Shown here one piece after another: positions 1-9,637 of a stretch of 64,000 bases of DNA (its first letter is position 1; the number at the start of each line of letters is the position of its first letter). Origin of the DNA: Ardenticatenales bacterium (lineage in GTDB: Bacteria > Chloroflexota > Anaerolineae > Epilineales > Epilineaceae). Where the stretch lies: contig JADYYS010000056.1 in NCBI GenBank assembly GCA_020853525.1, positions 62,001 through 126,000 of the forward strand, in the 5' to 3' direction. The notes beneath the pieces are model-generated. The model ran no database searches. It was not told where the DNA came from and worked only from the letters and a program-made list of their open reading frames with translations. Both the position numbers and the translations under genes were made by a program.

Positions 1-984
1 GCCGGGATCGCCGGTCGGACCGGAGGCGAGGGCCAGACGGCCGCCGGTGTTCAGGGCGAGGCGCTCGGCCGGCGCGAAGCGGGCAGGCTCGGGCAGCATG
101 TCGCTCGTGATCGCATCCGTTTGCGCGAGCGCGCTGTCGAGGACCTTGATCTCATCGCGGTCGCCGGAGGGGCCGTTGAGCAGGACGTACACCGTGCCGG
201 AGTCCGGGTGCACCGCGACGTCGCGGATCCCTTTGAATGCGTGGCGCTCGATGAAGGCGCCGGTGCTCGCAAAGACCGAAAGCCGCCCGAGCGGCACCGA
301 GCGATCGTCGCTCGGCGCGCCGGCGGTGTCGGCGACGAGGATCCGGCCGTCGGGGGTCACCGCCAGCTCGTTCGGCCCGGCCAGCTGGTCGGCCGCGCCG
401 CCGGCCCCGCCAAAGCCGCTCAACCACGTGCCGTCCCACGTGAAGCGCTCGACACGCCGGGAGCCGTCGGACAGCACGAGGACATCGCCGTTCGGAGCGA
501 GCGCGACGGCATGCGGGACGAAGGCTTGGAAGTCGGCGGCGGCCATCCACTGCGACACGGGCTCACCGGTGAGCGTGAACACGGAGAGTCGCCGGTTCGC
601 GCGGTCGGCCACGTAGACGCGGTCGCGCGCCGCGTTCACCGCCACGTCGCGCGGCTGGTTCAGCTCCGCCGGCCCGTTGCCGTACCGGCCGAATGCGCGT
701 TCCACCCGGCCGTCCGTCCCCACGACGGCGATCCGGTGGTGGCCGCTGTCGGCGACGTAGAACAGGCCGCCCGGCGCGGCGGCGACCCCGCCGGGGAGGT
801 AGAGGCCGCCGGTATCGAACGCGGCCATGCGCGTCTCGACGAGCGACCACTGACGCAGCGGCTGCGCGCGGGCGGTCTCGGGGCCGGGGGGAGAAGGCAT
901 TCCCAGCGTCAGCAGCAGGGCGGCCATGAAGGCGCCCGCCATGCAGGTCCGCAGCCGGTGGGGGGGCAGGAACGGCACGGGCAT
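1..984 (-). CDS. secreted NHL-repeat beta-propeller protein (3' end outside window)
   Basis: The minus-strand frame is open from an ATG at 984 to the window edge (328 codons, no stop), so only the N-terminal part is present. Residues about 12-42 form a signal peptide: Arg-containing start, a hydrophobic stretch around AFMAALLLTLGM, then an Ala-X-Ala type end. It is followed by NHL-type blades such as FYVADSGHHRIAVV and VYVADRANRRLSVF. NHL repeats build extracellular beta-propellers, usually for binding; no catalytic motif is visible. It lies downstream of the glycosyltransferase gene in the same direction, 194 nt away, so it may have its own promoter. Ligand and role are unknown. Confidence 0.8.
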   Translation of the reverse strand, partial: MPVPFLPPHRLRTCMAGAFMAALLLTLGMPSPPGPETARAQPLRQWSLVETRMAAFDTGGLYLPGGVAAAPGGLFYVADSGHHRIAVVGTDGRVERAFGRYGNGPAELNQPRDVAVNAARDRVYVADRANRRLSVFTLTGEPVSQWMAAADFQAFVPHAVALAPNGDVLVLSDGSRRVERFTWDGTWLSGFGGAGGAADQLAGPNELAVTPDGRILVADTAGAPSDDRSVPLGRLSVFASTGAFIERHAFKGIRDVAVHPDSGTVYVLLNGPSGDRDEIKVLDSALAQTDAITSDMLPEPARFAPAERLALNTGGRLALASGPTGDPG

Positions 985-1178
985 GTCTCACCTATCGCGT
1001 TGGCGGTCGGTCGACGGGCGCGCAGGCAGTGCGCACCGGAGATCCCGGCAGCGGGGGGGGTCGTCGGCCGGTGGGGGGAGGGATTGGGCGCCAAGCTTAG
1101 CGCCGTGGGCGGGGCATCGCCAGCCGTGGGCGGTCCAATCGACCTCCGCGGGGTTAGACGCGGAAGGGGGGGTCGAGG

Positions 1179-2486
1179 TTATGGGGGATGCGCGGGCAGG
1201 GAACGTGGCGAGGCCTGAAACGACAGAGATTCGGCGTAGGCGCGCTCCAGGGACATGACCCGCGTCGACCAGACGTATTCCTTGGAAACCCGCGTCCGTG
1301 CGCCGTCACCGAGGCGTTCGCGAAGGGATCCGTCCCGCAACAGGGCGACGACGGCCTCGGCCATGACGTCGACGTCGCCCGCGGCGACGACGCGCCCGCT
1401 CTCGCCGTCGACGACGACCTCGCGCAGCTCGCCGACGGCGTCGGCGACGATCGGAAGTCCGGCGCTCATCAGCTCGAGGAGCTTGAACGGCGACTTCGTG
1501 CGGTTGACGAGCGTGTCGTCGAAGGGGTAGAGGGCGATGGCGGCCTGGGCGAACGTCGTGGCCGCGGCCTGCGGGTCGAGCCAGCCGTGCATCTCGACGG
1601 CATCGGCCAGACCGCGACGCGCCGCCAGTTCGGCGAAGCGCCGCTCCTCGCCGAACAAGCCCTTGCCGGCGACGACGAGTCGCGCGTCCGGCACCGCGGC
1701 GCGGACGCGGGCGAGGACGTCGAGCGGGCGGTCGAGGGCGAACTCGAAGAAGCGGGTGTAGAGGAGGAGCGTCGGCGGGCGCCGCGACGTGGGTCGACCG
1801 TGGTCCGTCGACATCGAGGCGTTGTACAGGCTGTCGTCGATCGCGTTCGGCAGGTACGTCACCCGCGCCGGAGGCACGCCCATCGCCCACGCCAATCCTT
1901 CGAGCGCGCGGCTGGCGACGGTCACGTGGTCGGCGTGGGTGAGGCCCCAGCGTTCCTGGAGCGCGAAGACGGCGCGCTGGGCGCGGCTGTAGCGTTCGAG
2001 GTCGTTCCAGCCGCCGGCGCCCTCCCAGTCGTCCGTGTCGACGAAGAGGCGAATGCGGCGAGGCGCATCGTGTCGCGACGGACGGAGCGGCCACACCGGC
2101 AACACGCGCGTCTGTCGCCGGAGCCACAACATCGTCGCCGCGAGGCCGCTGTATGCCTTGGGCTTGAAGGCATGGACGATGTCGGGTTCGAGCGCGAGGG
2201 CCATGCGTGCCATGCGGGCCGCGACGACGGCGTGGCCGACGACGGGTGTGCGCAGGCCGGCCAGCGAGACGTTGACGATCCGCACGCCCGCGACGTCATC
2301 GTCCCAGGCGCGGTCGGCCTCGGCGGGCGTGTGCCACGGCGGGAGGAGGAGCGTGACGGCGTGGCCGCGCGCGGCGAGTGCCCGAGCGGCGGGAAGGGCG
2401 CGGCGGCGGATCGTCATCTTGGGCCCGAGACCGAAGGGGCCCAGCATGACGATCCGCAGGCTGCCGCCCGGGCGCTCGTCGTTCAT
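1179..2486 (-). CDS. GT4-family glycosyltransferase
   Basis: This 435-residue protein has the two-domain GT-B layout. The N-terminal acceptor half begins LRIVMLGPFGLGP. The C-terminal nucleotide-sugar-binding half carries the group-1 signature SPFKLLELMSAGLP, followed by GELREVVVDGESG. Members of GT4 transfer a sugar from a nucleotide-sugar donor with retention of configuration, typically at the inner face of the membrane during glycan or glycolipid synthesis. Donor and acceptor cannot be read from sequence. The gene starts 31 nt after the glmS stop on the same strand, so co-transcription with the UDP-GlcNAc precursor gene is plausible. Confidence 0.85.
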   Translation of the reverse strand: MNDERPGGSLRIVMLGPFGLGPKMTIRRRALPAARALAARGHAVTLLLPPWHTPAEADRAWDDDVAGVRIVNVSLAGLRTPVVGHAVVAARMARMALALEPDIVHAFKPKAYSGLAATMLWLRRQTRVLPVWPLRPSRHDAPRRIRLFVDTDDWEGAGGWNDLERYSRAQRAVFALQERWGLTHADHVTVASRALEGLAWAMGVPPARVTYLPNAIDDSLYNASMSTDHGRPTSRRPPTLLLYTRFFEFALDRPLDVLARVRAAVPDARLVVAGKGLFGEERRFAELAARRGLADAVEMHGWLDPQAAATTFAQAAIALYPFDDTLVNRTKSPFKLLELMSAGLPIVADAVGELREVVVDGESGRVVAAGDVDVMAEAVVALLRDGSLRERLGDGARTRVSKEYVWSTRVMSLERAYAESLSFQASPRSLPAHPP

Positions 2487-2517
2487 CGCGAATGGGACAT
2501 CGCGTCACCCAACCTGT

Positions 2518-4431
<1,914 letters not shown>

Positions 4432-4922
4432 GGGACTCTCCTGATTCGTTTCAACGTCGGGGGCACTGCCGGCCGCGTTGTCCCGCCGGTCACCCGGCGG
4501 TTTTGGCGGCGGCTTGTTGGGTTCAGGAGAGCAGACCTTGGGCTGTGCCGGCCCAGGAGGCATCCACCGATCTGTCGAATGTTCCCCGTGCTCGGCCGCC
4601 TGCGACGACGATTCGTCGCGGCTGGCCGCGGGTTAGCCCGGCGCGTCCGGGAACCTCCACCTCGTCGACTCTGCCCGCCCCGGCGTCGGCCGCTACCCGC
4701 CGCGGGGTGCCCGTCGCACGGTGGGCGCCGCGACGATCGTCGTCGATCGGCGGCACGCCGGGTGCGGTGCGGGCGATGGGGGAGTCCTGGTGCTTGGCTG
4801 CTCGGGGTCGGTCGGCGCGGGACCGGGCGCGGGGTGGGTGGCGCGGCGGGGGGCCTTTCGGATGAGGGTCGGCGCGGGTGGGCGCGAACGAGGGTCGCTG
4901 TGGGGATGATGCGGACGGCGGC

Positions 4923-4953
4923 ACTATAGCGCAGTGAGTGGGCGGGGGGTCAA
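4923..4953 (-). promoter_or_regulatory. candidate sigma-70 promoter for glmS
   Basis: Read on the minus strand, TTGACC (4953-4948) and TATAGT (4928-4923) are separated by 19 nt. Both hexamers are close to consensus, which is notable in such GC-rich DNA, but the spacing is long. Transcription would start about 480 nt upstream of the glmS start codon. Confidence 0.4.
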
Positions 4954-4967
4954 GTGTGTTAGGTCGA

Positions 4968-4996
4968 TTGATCGTCGGGCACAAACGCATCAGAAT
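4968..4996 (+). promoter_or_regulatory. candidate promoter for the Nudix/SnoaL gene
   Basis: TTGATC and CAGAAT are separated by exactly 17 nt. The predicted transcription start, about 5003, falls at or after an upstream in-frame ATG. This favours the start codon at 5108, which also has the better ribosome site. Confidence 0.35.
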
Positions 4997-5107
4997 GCTT
5001 CCATGCGCACGAAGGTGGACCTGCCCGACGTCGACACCGTCCGTGCGTTCTTCACCGACCGCCCGTGTGTGGACGGGCCAGGTGCAGTAGGGCGGGGAGA
5101 AGGTCGC

Positions 5108-5953
5108 ATGGCCGATCCGCAGCAGCCGATCGTCGTGAAGACCGTCGTGTACATCACGCACACCGACCCGGCCACGGGCGAGGCGCGCCTCGTCGTCTTC
5201 GACCACGTCGACCACCCCGCCGCCGGCACGCAGGTGCCCGCCGGCACGGTCGGCGACGGCGAGGACGTCGCCGACGGGGCGCTGCGCGAAGCGTACGAGG
5301 AGACCGGGCTGGAGGGCATTCGCCTCGTCGACGCGCTGGGCACCGAGGACGTGGACCTGCGGCCGTACGGTGTCGAAGCGACGGCGAGGCGGCACTTCTT
5401 CCACGCGGTCGTCGATGCGGTCGACGGCGCTCACCGCGAGCGCTGGCAACACGTCGAGGCCCATCGCTCGGACGGCGGCCCGCCCGTGACGTTCGATCTG
5501 CGCTGGGCGCCGCTTGCCTCGCCCCCCGCGCTCGCGGGCGAACTCGGCGCGCATCTGTCGATCGTCCAGGCCGCGCTCGTGCCCGACGTCGCCGCGGTCG
5601 TCGCCGCCGAGCGCGCATGGGTGGAGGCGCACCGCCGGATGGACGTCGAGGCGATCGCCCGGCTCATGGCCGACGACTACAGCTCGGTGCGCGAGGACGG
5701 TGCCGTCTGGGGGCGGGCGGAAACGCTGGCGGCGTACGTGCCGGGCGCGCGGCACTGGGACGAGGCGGAGAGCGATCGGTACCACGTGCGCGTGAACGGC
5801 GACACGGCGGTGCTGGTGGCGCGGTGGCGGGCGCGGGGGGTGAACAACGGTCAGGCGTTCGATTACGCGGCGCGATTCACGGCGGTGTACGTGCGGCGGG
5901 AAGGGCGATGGCTGTTGCAGCACGATCACTCGACGGCGATGGGCGGGGGGTAG
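5108..5953 (+). CDS. Nudix hydrolase fused to a SnoaL/DUF4440-like domain
   Basis: This is a 281-residue two-domain protein. Residues about 10-140 are a Nudix domain with a complete Nudix box matching G-x5-E-x7-RE-x2-EE-x-G (GTVGDGEDV then REAYEETGL). Such enzymes hydrolyse a nucleoside diphosphate linked to another group. Residues about 165-280 resemble the cone-shaped SnoaL/DUF4440 fold (ERAWVEAHRRMD, VNGDTAVLVARW, EGRWLLQHDHST), which is often a small-molecule pocket or a ketosteroid-isomerase-like enzyme. The ATG at 5108 is preceded by GGGGAGAAGG; an in-frame ATG at 5003 is less likely. The substrate is unknown, and the pairing suggests one protein processing and binding a related compound. 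Confidence 0.8.
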   Translation: MADPQQPIVVKTVVYITHTDPATGEARLVVFDHVDHPAAGTQVPAGTVGDGEDVADGALREAYEETGLEGIRLVDALGTEDVDLRPYGVEATARRHFFHAVVDAVDGAHRERWQHVEAHRSDGGPPVTFDLRWAPLASPPALAGELGAHLSIVQAALVPDVAAVVAAERAWVEAHRRMDVEAIARLMADDYSSVREDGAVWGRAETLAAYVPGARHWDEAESDRYHVRVNGDTAVLVARWRARGVNNGQAFDYAARFTAVYVRREGRWLLQHDHSTAMGGG

Positions 5954-6076
5954 CTCAGATCACCAGTGGGTTGTGCGTGGAGAACGGTGGCCTGGCTTCA
6001 CGGCTCGGCTCCATGGTCCGCGATCGACCGGCTAGCGAGTGAATCCGGACGAATCGCGACGGATTTCGGCTTGCCG

Positions 6077-6103
6077 TGTCGATTTCGCGTCGCGCCGCTC
6101 GAC
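6077..6103 (+). promoter_or_regulatory. candidate ECF42-type promoter ahead of the DGPF gene
   Basis: TGTCGA (6077-6082) and CGAC (6100-6103) are 17 nt apart, about 75 nt before the DGPF start codon. From memory of published work on ECF42 sigma factors in Streptomyces, their targets are DGPF genes with a TGTCGA -35 element and a CGA/TC -10 element; this site fits. The cognate sigma gene lies immediately downstream of the DGPF gene. Confidence 0.5.
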
Positions 6104-6178
6104 GCTTGTGTAGAGGCCGGTCTTGCGGGCCTCGCAACCAGAGCTCGAACCAGCAACCACTGACAAGGAGATCGAACG

Positions 6179-6607
6179 ATGCGCGTCATGGTGATCGTGA
6201 AGGCCACCGCGGATTCCGAAGCCGGCGTCATGCCGAGCGAGCAGCTGATGACCGAGATGGGCGCCTACAACGAGCAGCTCGTGAACGCCGGCGTCATGCT
6301 GGCCGGCGAGGGCCTCCACCCGAGCGCGAAGGGCGCCCGGGTCCAGTTCTCGGGCACGAACCGCACCGTTGTCGACGGCCCGTTCGCCGAGACCAAGGAG
6401 CTCGTCGCGGGCTTCTGGCTCTGGCAGGTGCGGTCGATGGACGAGGCGATCGAGTGGGTGAAGCGCTGCCCGAACCCGATGCTCGGCCCCTCCGAGATCG
6501 AGATCCGGCCGGTGTTCGAGGCCGAGGACTTCGGCGCCGAGTACACGCCGGAGCTGCGGGAGCAGGAGGATCGGCTGCGGGCGAAGGTGGAGTCGCAGCA
6601 GGCGTAG
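6179..6607 (+). CDS. YCII/DGPF-domain protein
   Basis: This 142-residue single-domain protein has the family hallmark DGPFAETKE around residue 63 and a ferredoxin-like alpha/beta pattern (MRVMVIVKAT at the start). DGPF proteins (PF03795) are small soluble proteins of uncertain biochemistry, usually encoded beside and controlled by ECF42 sigma factors; that is the arrangement here. AAGGAG at 6164-6169 supports the start. It forms a functional pair with the sigma factor gene, separated by 118 nt, and has an ECF42-like promoter upstream. Confidence 0.9.
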   Translation: MRVMVIVKATADSEAGVMPSEQLMTEMGAYNEQLVNAGVMLAGEGLHPSAKGARVQFSGTNRTVVDGPFAETKELVAGFWLWQVRSMDEAIEWVKRCPNPMLGPSEIEIRPVFEAEDFGAEYTPELREQEDRLRAKVESQQA

Positions 6608-6688
6608 CTCCTCGTCCACGTCGGCGATGACGGCGCCGTGCACGCGTGAGCAGGAGTCGGCAGCTGTCGATGCCGATCGTTGGTGATG

Positions 6689-6717
6689 TTGGTAACGGCA
6701 TGAACGCTTGTTATGAT
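6689..6717 (+). promoter_or_regulatory. sigma-70-like promoter giving a leaderless ECF42 transcript
   Basis: TTGGTA (6689-6694) and TATGAT (6712-6717) are 17 nt apart. Transcription would begin about 6724, only 2 nt before the ATG at 6726, so the mRNA is predicted to be leaderless. No Shine-Dalgarno sequence is present, consistent with this. Confidence 0.5.
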
Positions 6718-6725
6718 CGCCCGCC

Positions 6726-8084
6726 ATGCCGATGTCAGCCACCCACCGCGCGATCGACGCCGTCTGGCGGATCGAGTCCGCTCGCCTGATCGCCGGCCTC
6801 ACCCGGATCGTGCGCGATGTCGGCGCAGCCGAGGACCTCGCCCAGGACGCGCTCGTCGCAGCGCTCAAGCAGTGGCCTGAGTCGGGCGTCCCGGACAACC
6901 CGGGCGCCTGGCTCATGGCCGCGGCCAAGCACCGGGCGATCGACCAGTTCCGGCGCGATGCGCGTCTCGGTGCCAAGTACGCCTCGATCGCGCACGTGCT
7001 CGAAGTCGACGACGCCGGCCACGTGGCCGTGATGAGCGGCGACGCCGCGTCGGCAGACGATGTCGCGACGATCGACGCCGCCCTCGACGACGACGTCGGC
7101 GACGACCTGCTGCGGCTCGTCTTCATCGCCTGCCACCCCGTCCTGTCCACGGACGCGCGCGTCGTGCTCACGCTCCGCCTCATCGGCGGTCTGACGACGG
7201 ACGAGATCGCCCGCGCGTTCCTCGTCCCGGAGGCGACCGTCGCCCAGCGGATCGTGCGGGCCAAGCGCACCCTAGCCGAAGCCCGCGTCCCGTTCGAGGT
7301 CCCGCGCGGCGCCGATCGCGCCGCCCGACTGTCGTCCGTGCTCGCGGTCGTCTACCTGATCTTCAATGAGGGCTACTCGGCCACCGCCGGCGACGACTGG
7401 CTCCGGCCGGCGCTGTGCGACGAAGCGCTCCGCCTCGCCCGCATCCTGGCCGGCCTCGCGCCCGGCGAGCCCGAAGTGCACGGTCTCGTCGCCCTCCTCG
7501 AGATCCAGGCGTCCCGCGCCCACGCCCGCGTCGGCCCGTCCGGCGAGCCGATCCTCCTCCTCGACCAGAACCGCGCACGCTGGGACCCGCTGCTGATCCG
7601 CCGCGGCCTGGCAGCCCTCGACCGCGCGGTAGCGCTCGCCGTCGCGCAGGGCGGCGCGCTCGGCCCGTACGCGCTGCAGGCCGCGATCGCCGCCTGCCAT
7701 GCCCGGGCGCGCACCGCCGCGGCGACGGACTGGCCTCGCATCGCGGCGCTGTACGACGCGCTCGCCCAGGTCGCGCCGTCCCCGGTCGTCGAGCTGAACC
7801 GCGCCGTCGCCGTGGCGATGGCGTTCGGGCCGGCGGCGGGCCTCGCGATCGTCGAGACGCTCGTCGCGGAGCCGGCGCTCAAGGGCTACCATCTGTTGCC
7901 AAGCGTGCGGGGCGACCTGCTGGCCAAGCTCGGGCGCTTCGACGAGGCGCGCGCCGAGTTCGAGCGGGCGGCGGGGATGACGCGCAACGGGCGGGAGCGG
8001 GCGTTGTTGCTGGGGCGGGCGGGGGAGGTGGCTGCGCTGGCACTGAAGGCGCATTCGGTGGGGGACAAGGAGGGGACTACATGA
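6726..8084 (+). CDS. ECF42-group RNA polymerase sigma factor with long C-terminal extension
   Basis: The protein has 452 residues. Sigma region 2 is near residues 25-80 (DVGAAEDLAQDALVAALKQW). Region 4 is near 155-185 (TTDEIARAFLVPEATVAQRI), with a helix-turn-helix for the -35 element. The remaining about 270 residues form the helical, TPR-like extension typical of ECF42 (formerly the YlaC/SigJ-like DUF6596 group), including NEGYSA. In this group the extension, rather than a separate anti-sigma factor, is thought to control activity. No anti-sigma gene is adjacent. The DGPF gene directly upstream is the expected target. The start at 6726 is chosen because a -10 box lies 9 nt upstream; an ATG two codons later is also possible. 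Confidence 0.92.
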   Translation: MPMSATHRAIDAVWRIESARLIAGLTRIVRDVGAAEDLAQDALVAALKQWPESGVPDNPGAWLMAAAKHRAIDQFRRDARLGAKYASIAHVLEVDDAGHVAVMSGDAASADDVATIDAALDDDVGDDLLRLVFIACHPVLSTDARVVLTLRLIGGLTTDEIARAFLVPEATVAQRIVRAKRTLAEARVPFEVPRGADRAARLSSVLAVVYLIFNEGYSATAGDDWLRPALCDEALRLARILAGLAPGEPEVHGLVALLEIQASRAHARVGPSGEPILLLDQNRARWDPLLIRRGLAALDRAVALAVAQGGALGPYALQAAIAACHARARTAAATDWPRIAALYDALAQVAPSPVVELNRAVAVAMAFGPAAGLAIVETLVAEPALKGYHLLPSVRGDLLAKLGRFDEARAEFERAAGMTRNGRERALLLGRAGEVAALALKAHSVGDKEGTT

Positions 8085-8186
8085 AGGCGGGCAAGGTGTA
8101 AGGCTGACCTTCGCACGGTTTCGGTTGTCATCCGCTCCGAGCAGGAACATCATCACGCTCAACTTTACGAACACGGAGCGGTCACC

Positions 8187-8261
8187 ATGAGGGAGCTTCT
8201 TGGTGCGCGGTCATGTCAGACCGCCCCAATTTGGTCCGCGGATGCCCGAATCCTGCCGTGA
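8187..8261 (+). CDS. possible 24-residue leader peptide before DUF4258
   Basis: ATG at 8187 follows a GGAGCGG ribosome site and opens a 24-codon frame. Its TGA overlaps the GTG at 8258 of the next gene (GTGA). The product has no recognisable motif. The arrangement suggests translational coupling to the DUF4258 gene, but such a short frame can also arise by chance. Confidence 0.3.
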   Translation: MRELLGARSCQTAPIWSADARILP

Positions 8262-8527
8262 GGCAATTGCGCTGGACTCCGCACGCGCTCGACGGGCTCG
8301 CCGAGCGCGAGGTCGATCAGTCGGAAGTGGAGTGGACCATCCGCCAGCCGACGGAGAGAGCCCCTGGCCGCAACGACCGGACCGTGTTCCTGCGCCGGTA
8401 TCACGATCGGATCCTTGGCCAGGAAATGCTGCTCGTGGTCGTTGCAGAGGAACGAGCCGAGGAGATTGTGATCATTACTGTGTACAAGACCTCGAAGTTC
8501 AACAGGTACCTCAGGGGAGCGGACTGA
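8258..8527 (+). CDS. DUF4258 protein, candidate toxin of a toxin-antitoxin-like pair
   Basis: This small basic protein (89 residues from GTG 8258) has the pattern RWTPHALDGLAEREV near the N-terminus, typical of DUF4258, and a C-terminal strand IITVYKTSKFNRYL. DUF4258 is distantly related to the RelE/BrnT-like RNase folds and is often found next to small acidic partners. A start at 8213 (104 residues) is also possible, but homologues usually begin close to the RWTPHA motif. The stop overlaps the start of the DUF2283 gene by one base (TGATG), so the two are translated together. The RNase role is inference only. Confidence 0.7.
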   Translation: MRQLRWTPHALDGLAEREVDQSEVEWTIRQPTERAPGRNDRTVFLRRYHDRILGQEMLLVVVAEERAEEIVIITVYKTSKFNRYLRGAD

Positions 8528-8721
8528 TGCTGATCCGATACGATACAGAGACGGACACGATGGTGATCACGCTGCGCGAGGAGCGAATCAAGGAGAGCGA
8601 CGAGGTGCGGCCCGGCGTCATCGCCGATTTCGGCTACGACGGCGGTATCGTTCGCTTCGAGATCCTCGACGCCTCAAAGCACGTCCAGAACCCCTTGAGC
8701 GTGACGCTGGCGACCGCGTAG
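8527..8721 (+). CDS. DUF2283 protein, candidate partner of DUF4258
   Basis: This protein of 64 residues begins MLIRYDTETDTMVITL and contains VRPGVIADFGYDGGIVRFEIL, the two-strand-pair pattern of DUF2283. It is acidic, in contrast to its basic neighbour. Families DUF4258 and DUF2283 are repeatedly neighbours in bacterial genomes, and the pair has been listed among predicted toxin-antitoxin modules. Here the genes overlap by one base. No DNA-binding domain is visible, so autoregulation, if any, would need the complex. Confidence 0.8.
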   Translation: MLIRYDTETDTMVITLREERIKESDEVRPGVIADFGYDGGIVRFEILDASKHVQNPLSVTLATA

Positions 8722-8770
8722 TCAGCGGCAGAGCCGACGTCATCCAACACTGAACACCTCAGAGGTTGAC

Positions 8771-9637
8771 ATGTCCCATCCATCGAATGCGCATTGGCAC
8801 TCGCTCACCATCCTGAGAGCCATCGTTGGCGTTGTCGTCGTTGCCGGTTTGTCGGCGCTTGCGGTGCACGCCTTCTTTCAGCTGCCGGACCCTGAGTCGG
8901 CGACCGGGATCGCGCGTCCGCTTCAATTGGGTGGCACGCTCGCCATCTGGGGCCTGAGCATTCCGCTGCTCGCCGCGATCCGTGCATCGGTCTGGGTGTT
9001 TCCCGCCGTCCTCTTGCTGGCCGTCGTCGCGAACGTGCTGGCGCGATCCGCAACTGTCGCACGCGGCGCATCCATGCGCCTTGCCGTTGCGGGCGCGACC
9101 GTCGCGCTCGCCCTCCTGCCGGTCACCACGCTGCGTCCCCGGCTACCGGTTGCGGCCGCGGCGGGCGCCGAGATGATCTGGGTGACGGAACCGAGCCTCG
9201 TCGAGCGCGCGCACTACGGCTCGATGGAGCGCCTGGACGGGACGCCGTGTACGTTCACCATGCTCGAATGGGATGCCGCTGGCAGGCTCTACTACCAGTC
9301 GGACTGCGTCAGGCGCACGAGCATCGGTGGAATCGTCTGGGGAGTCGAGGGCGGCTGGTCGCCCGGTTCCCGCCGCCGAGTCTGGATGTTCGATCCGGCA
9401 GCCGGTCGCGCCCCGCAACCCGTGGCAGCGTCCCCCGGACGGCTCGTGCGACAGCCGTCCCGGATGGCGAATCGCCAGCTCGTGCATGCGGCGGGGCTGC
9501 AGGGGCGATCGGGCCTCGAAGTGCAGCCGATCTTGGGCTCGGACCACGGATTGCAGTCGCCGGACGGCCGTTGGACGGCGCGCGTGGTGACGATGTTCTA
9601 CGAGCCCGAGCACGTGGTCCTCGTGCGTCTGAAGTAA
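8771..9637 (+). CDS. hypothetical membrane protein with extracytoplasmic C-terminal domain
   Basis: I do not recognise the family. The 288-residue product has four hydrophobic segments in its first half (about residues 14-36, 52-74, 76-94 and 105-120). The C-terminal half is soluble, with paired Cys (GTPCTFTML and YYQSDCVR), suggesting a disulfide outside the membrane. The TAA stop overlaps the ATG of the next gene (TAATG), so it appears to be the first gene of the tightly packed block 8771-12964. Confidence 0.65.
   Translation: MSHPSNAHWHSLTILRAIVGVVVVAGLSALAVHAFFQLPDPESATGIARPLQLGGTLAIWGLSIPLLAAIRASVWVFPAVLLLAVVANVLARSATVARGASMRLAVAGATVALALLPVTTLRPRLPVAAAAGAEMIWVTEPSLVERAHYGSMERLDGTPCTFTMLEWDAAGRLYYQSDCVRRTSIGGIVWGVEGGWSPGSRRRVWMFDPAAGRAPQPVAASPGRLVRQPSRMANRQLVHAAGLQGRSGLEVQPILGSDHGLQSPDGRWTARVVTMFYEPEHVVLVRLK

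Larger units (their letters stand above)
4432..5107. other. 676-nt intergenic stretch between divergent glmS and Nudix genes
   Basis: No convincing gene is visible here; the open frames are Pro/Arg-rich GC artefacts without ribosome sites. The right part holds two weak, oppositely directed promoter candidates (4923-4953 minus, 4968-4996 plus). If the minus one is used, glmS has an untranslated leader of nearly 500 nt. I saw no sequence resembling the glmS ribozyme or another known riboswitch. Confidence 0.5.

Noticed and set aside
4432-4563. An extended glmS start at 4563 adding 44 residues
   Set aside because: GlmS needs Cys at position 2 as nucleophile, and the ATG at 4431 gives this and has a ribosome site; the extension is Pro-rich shadow sequence.
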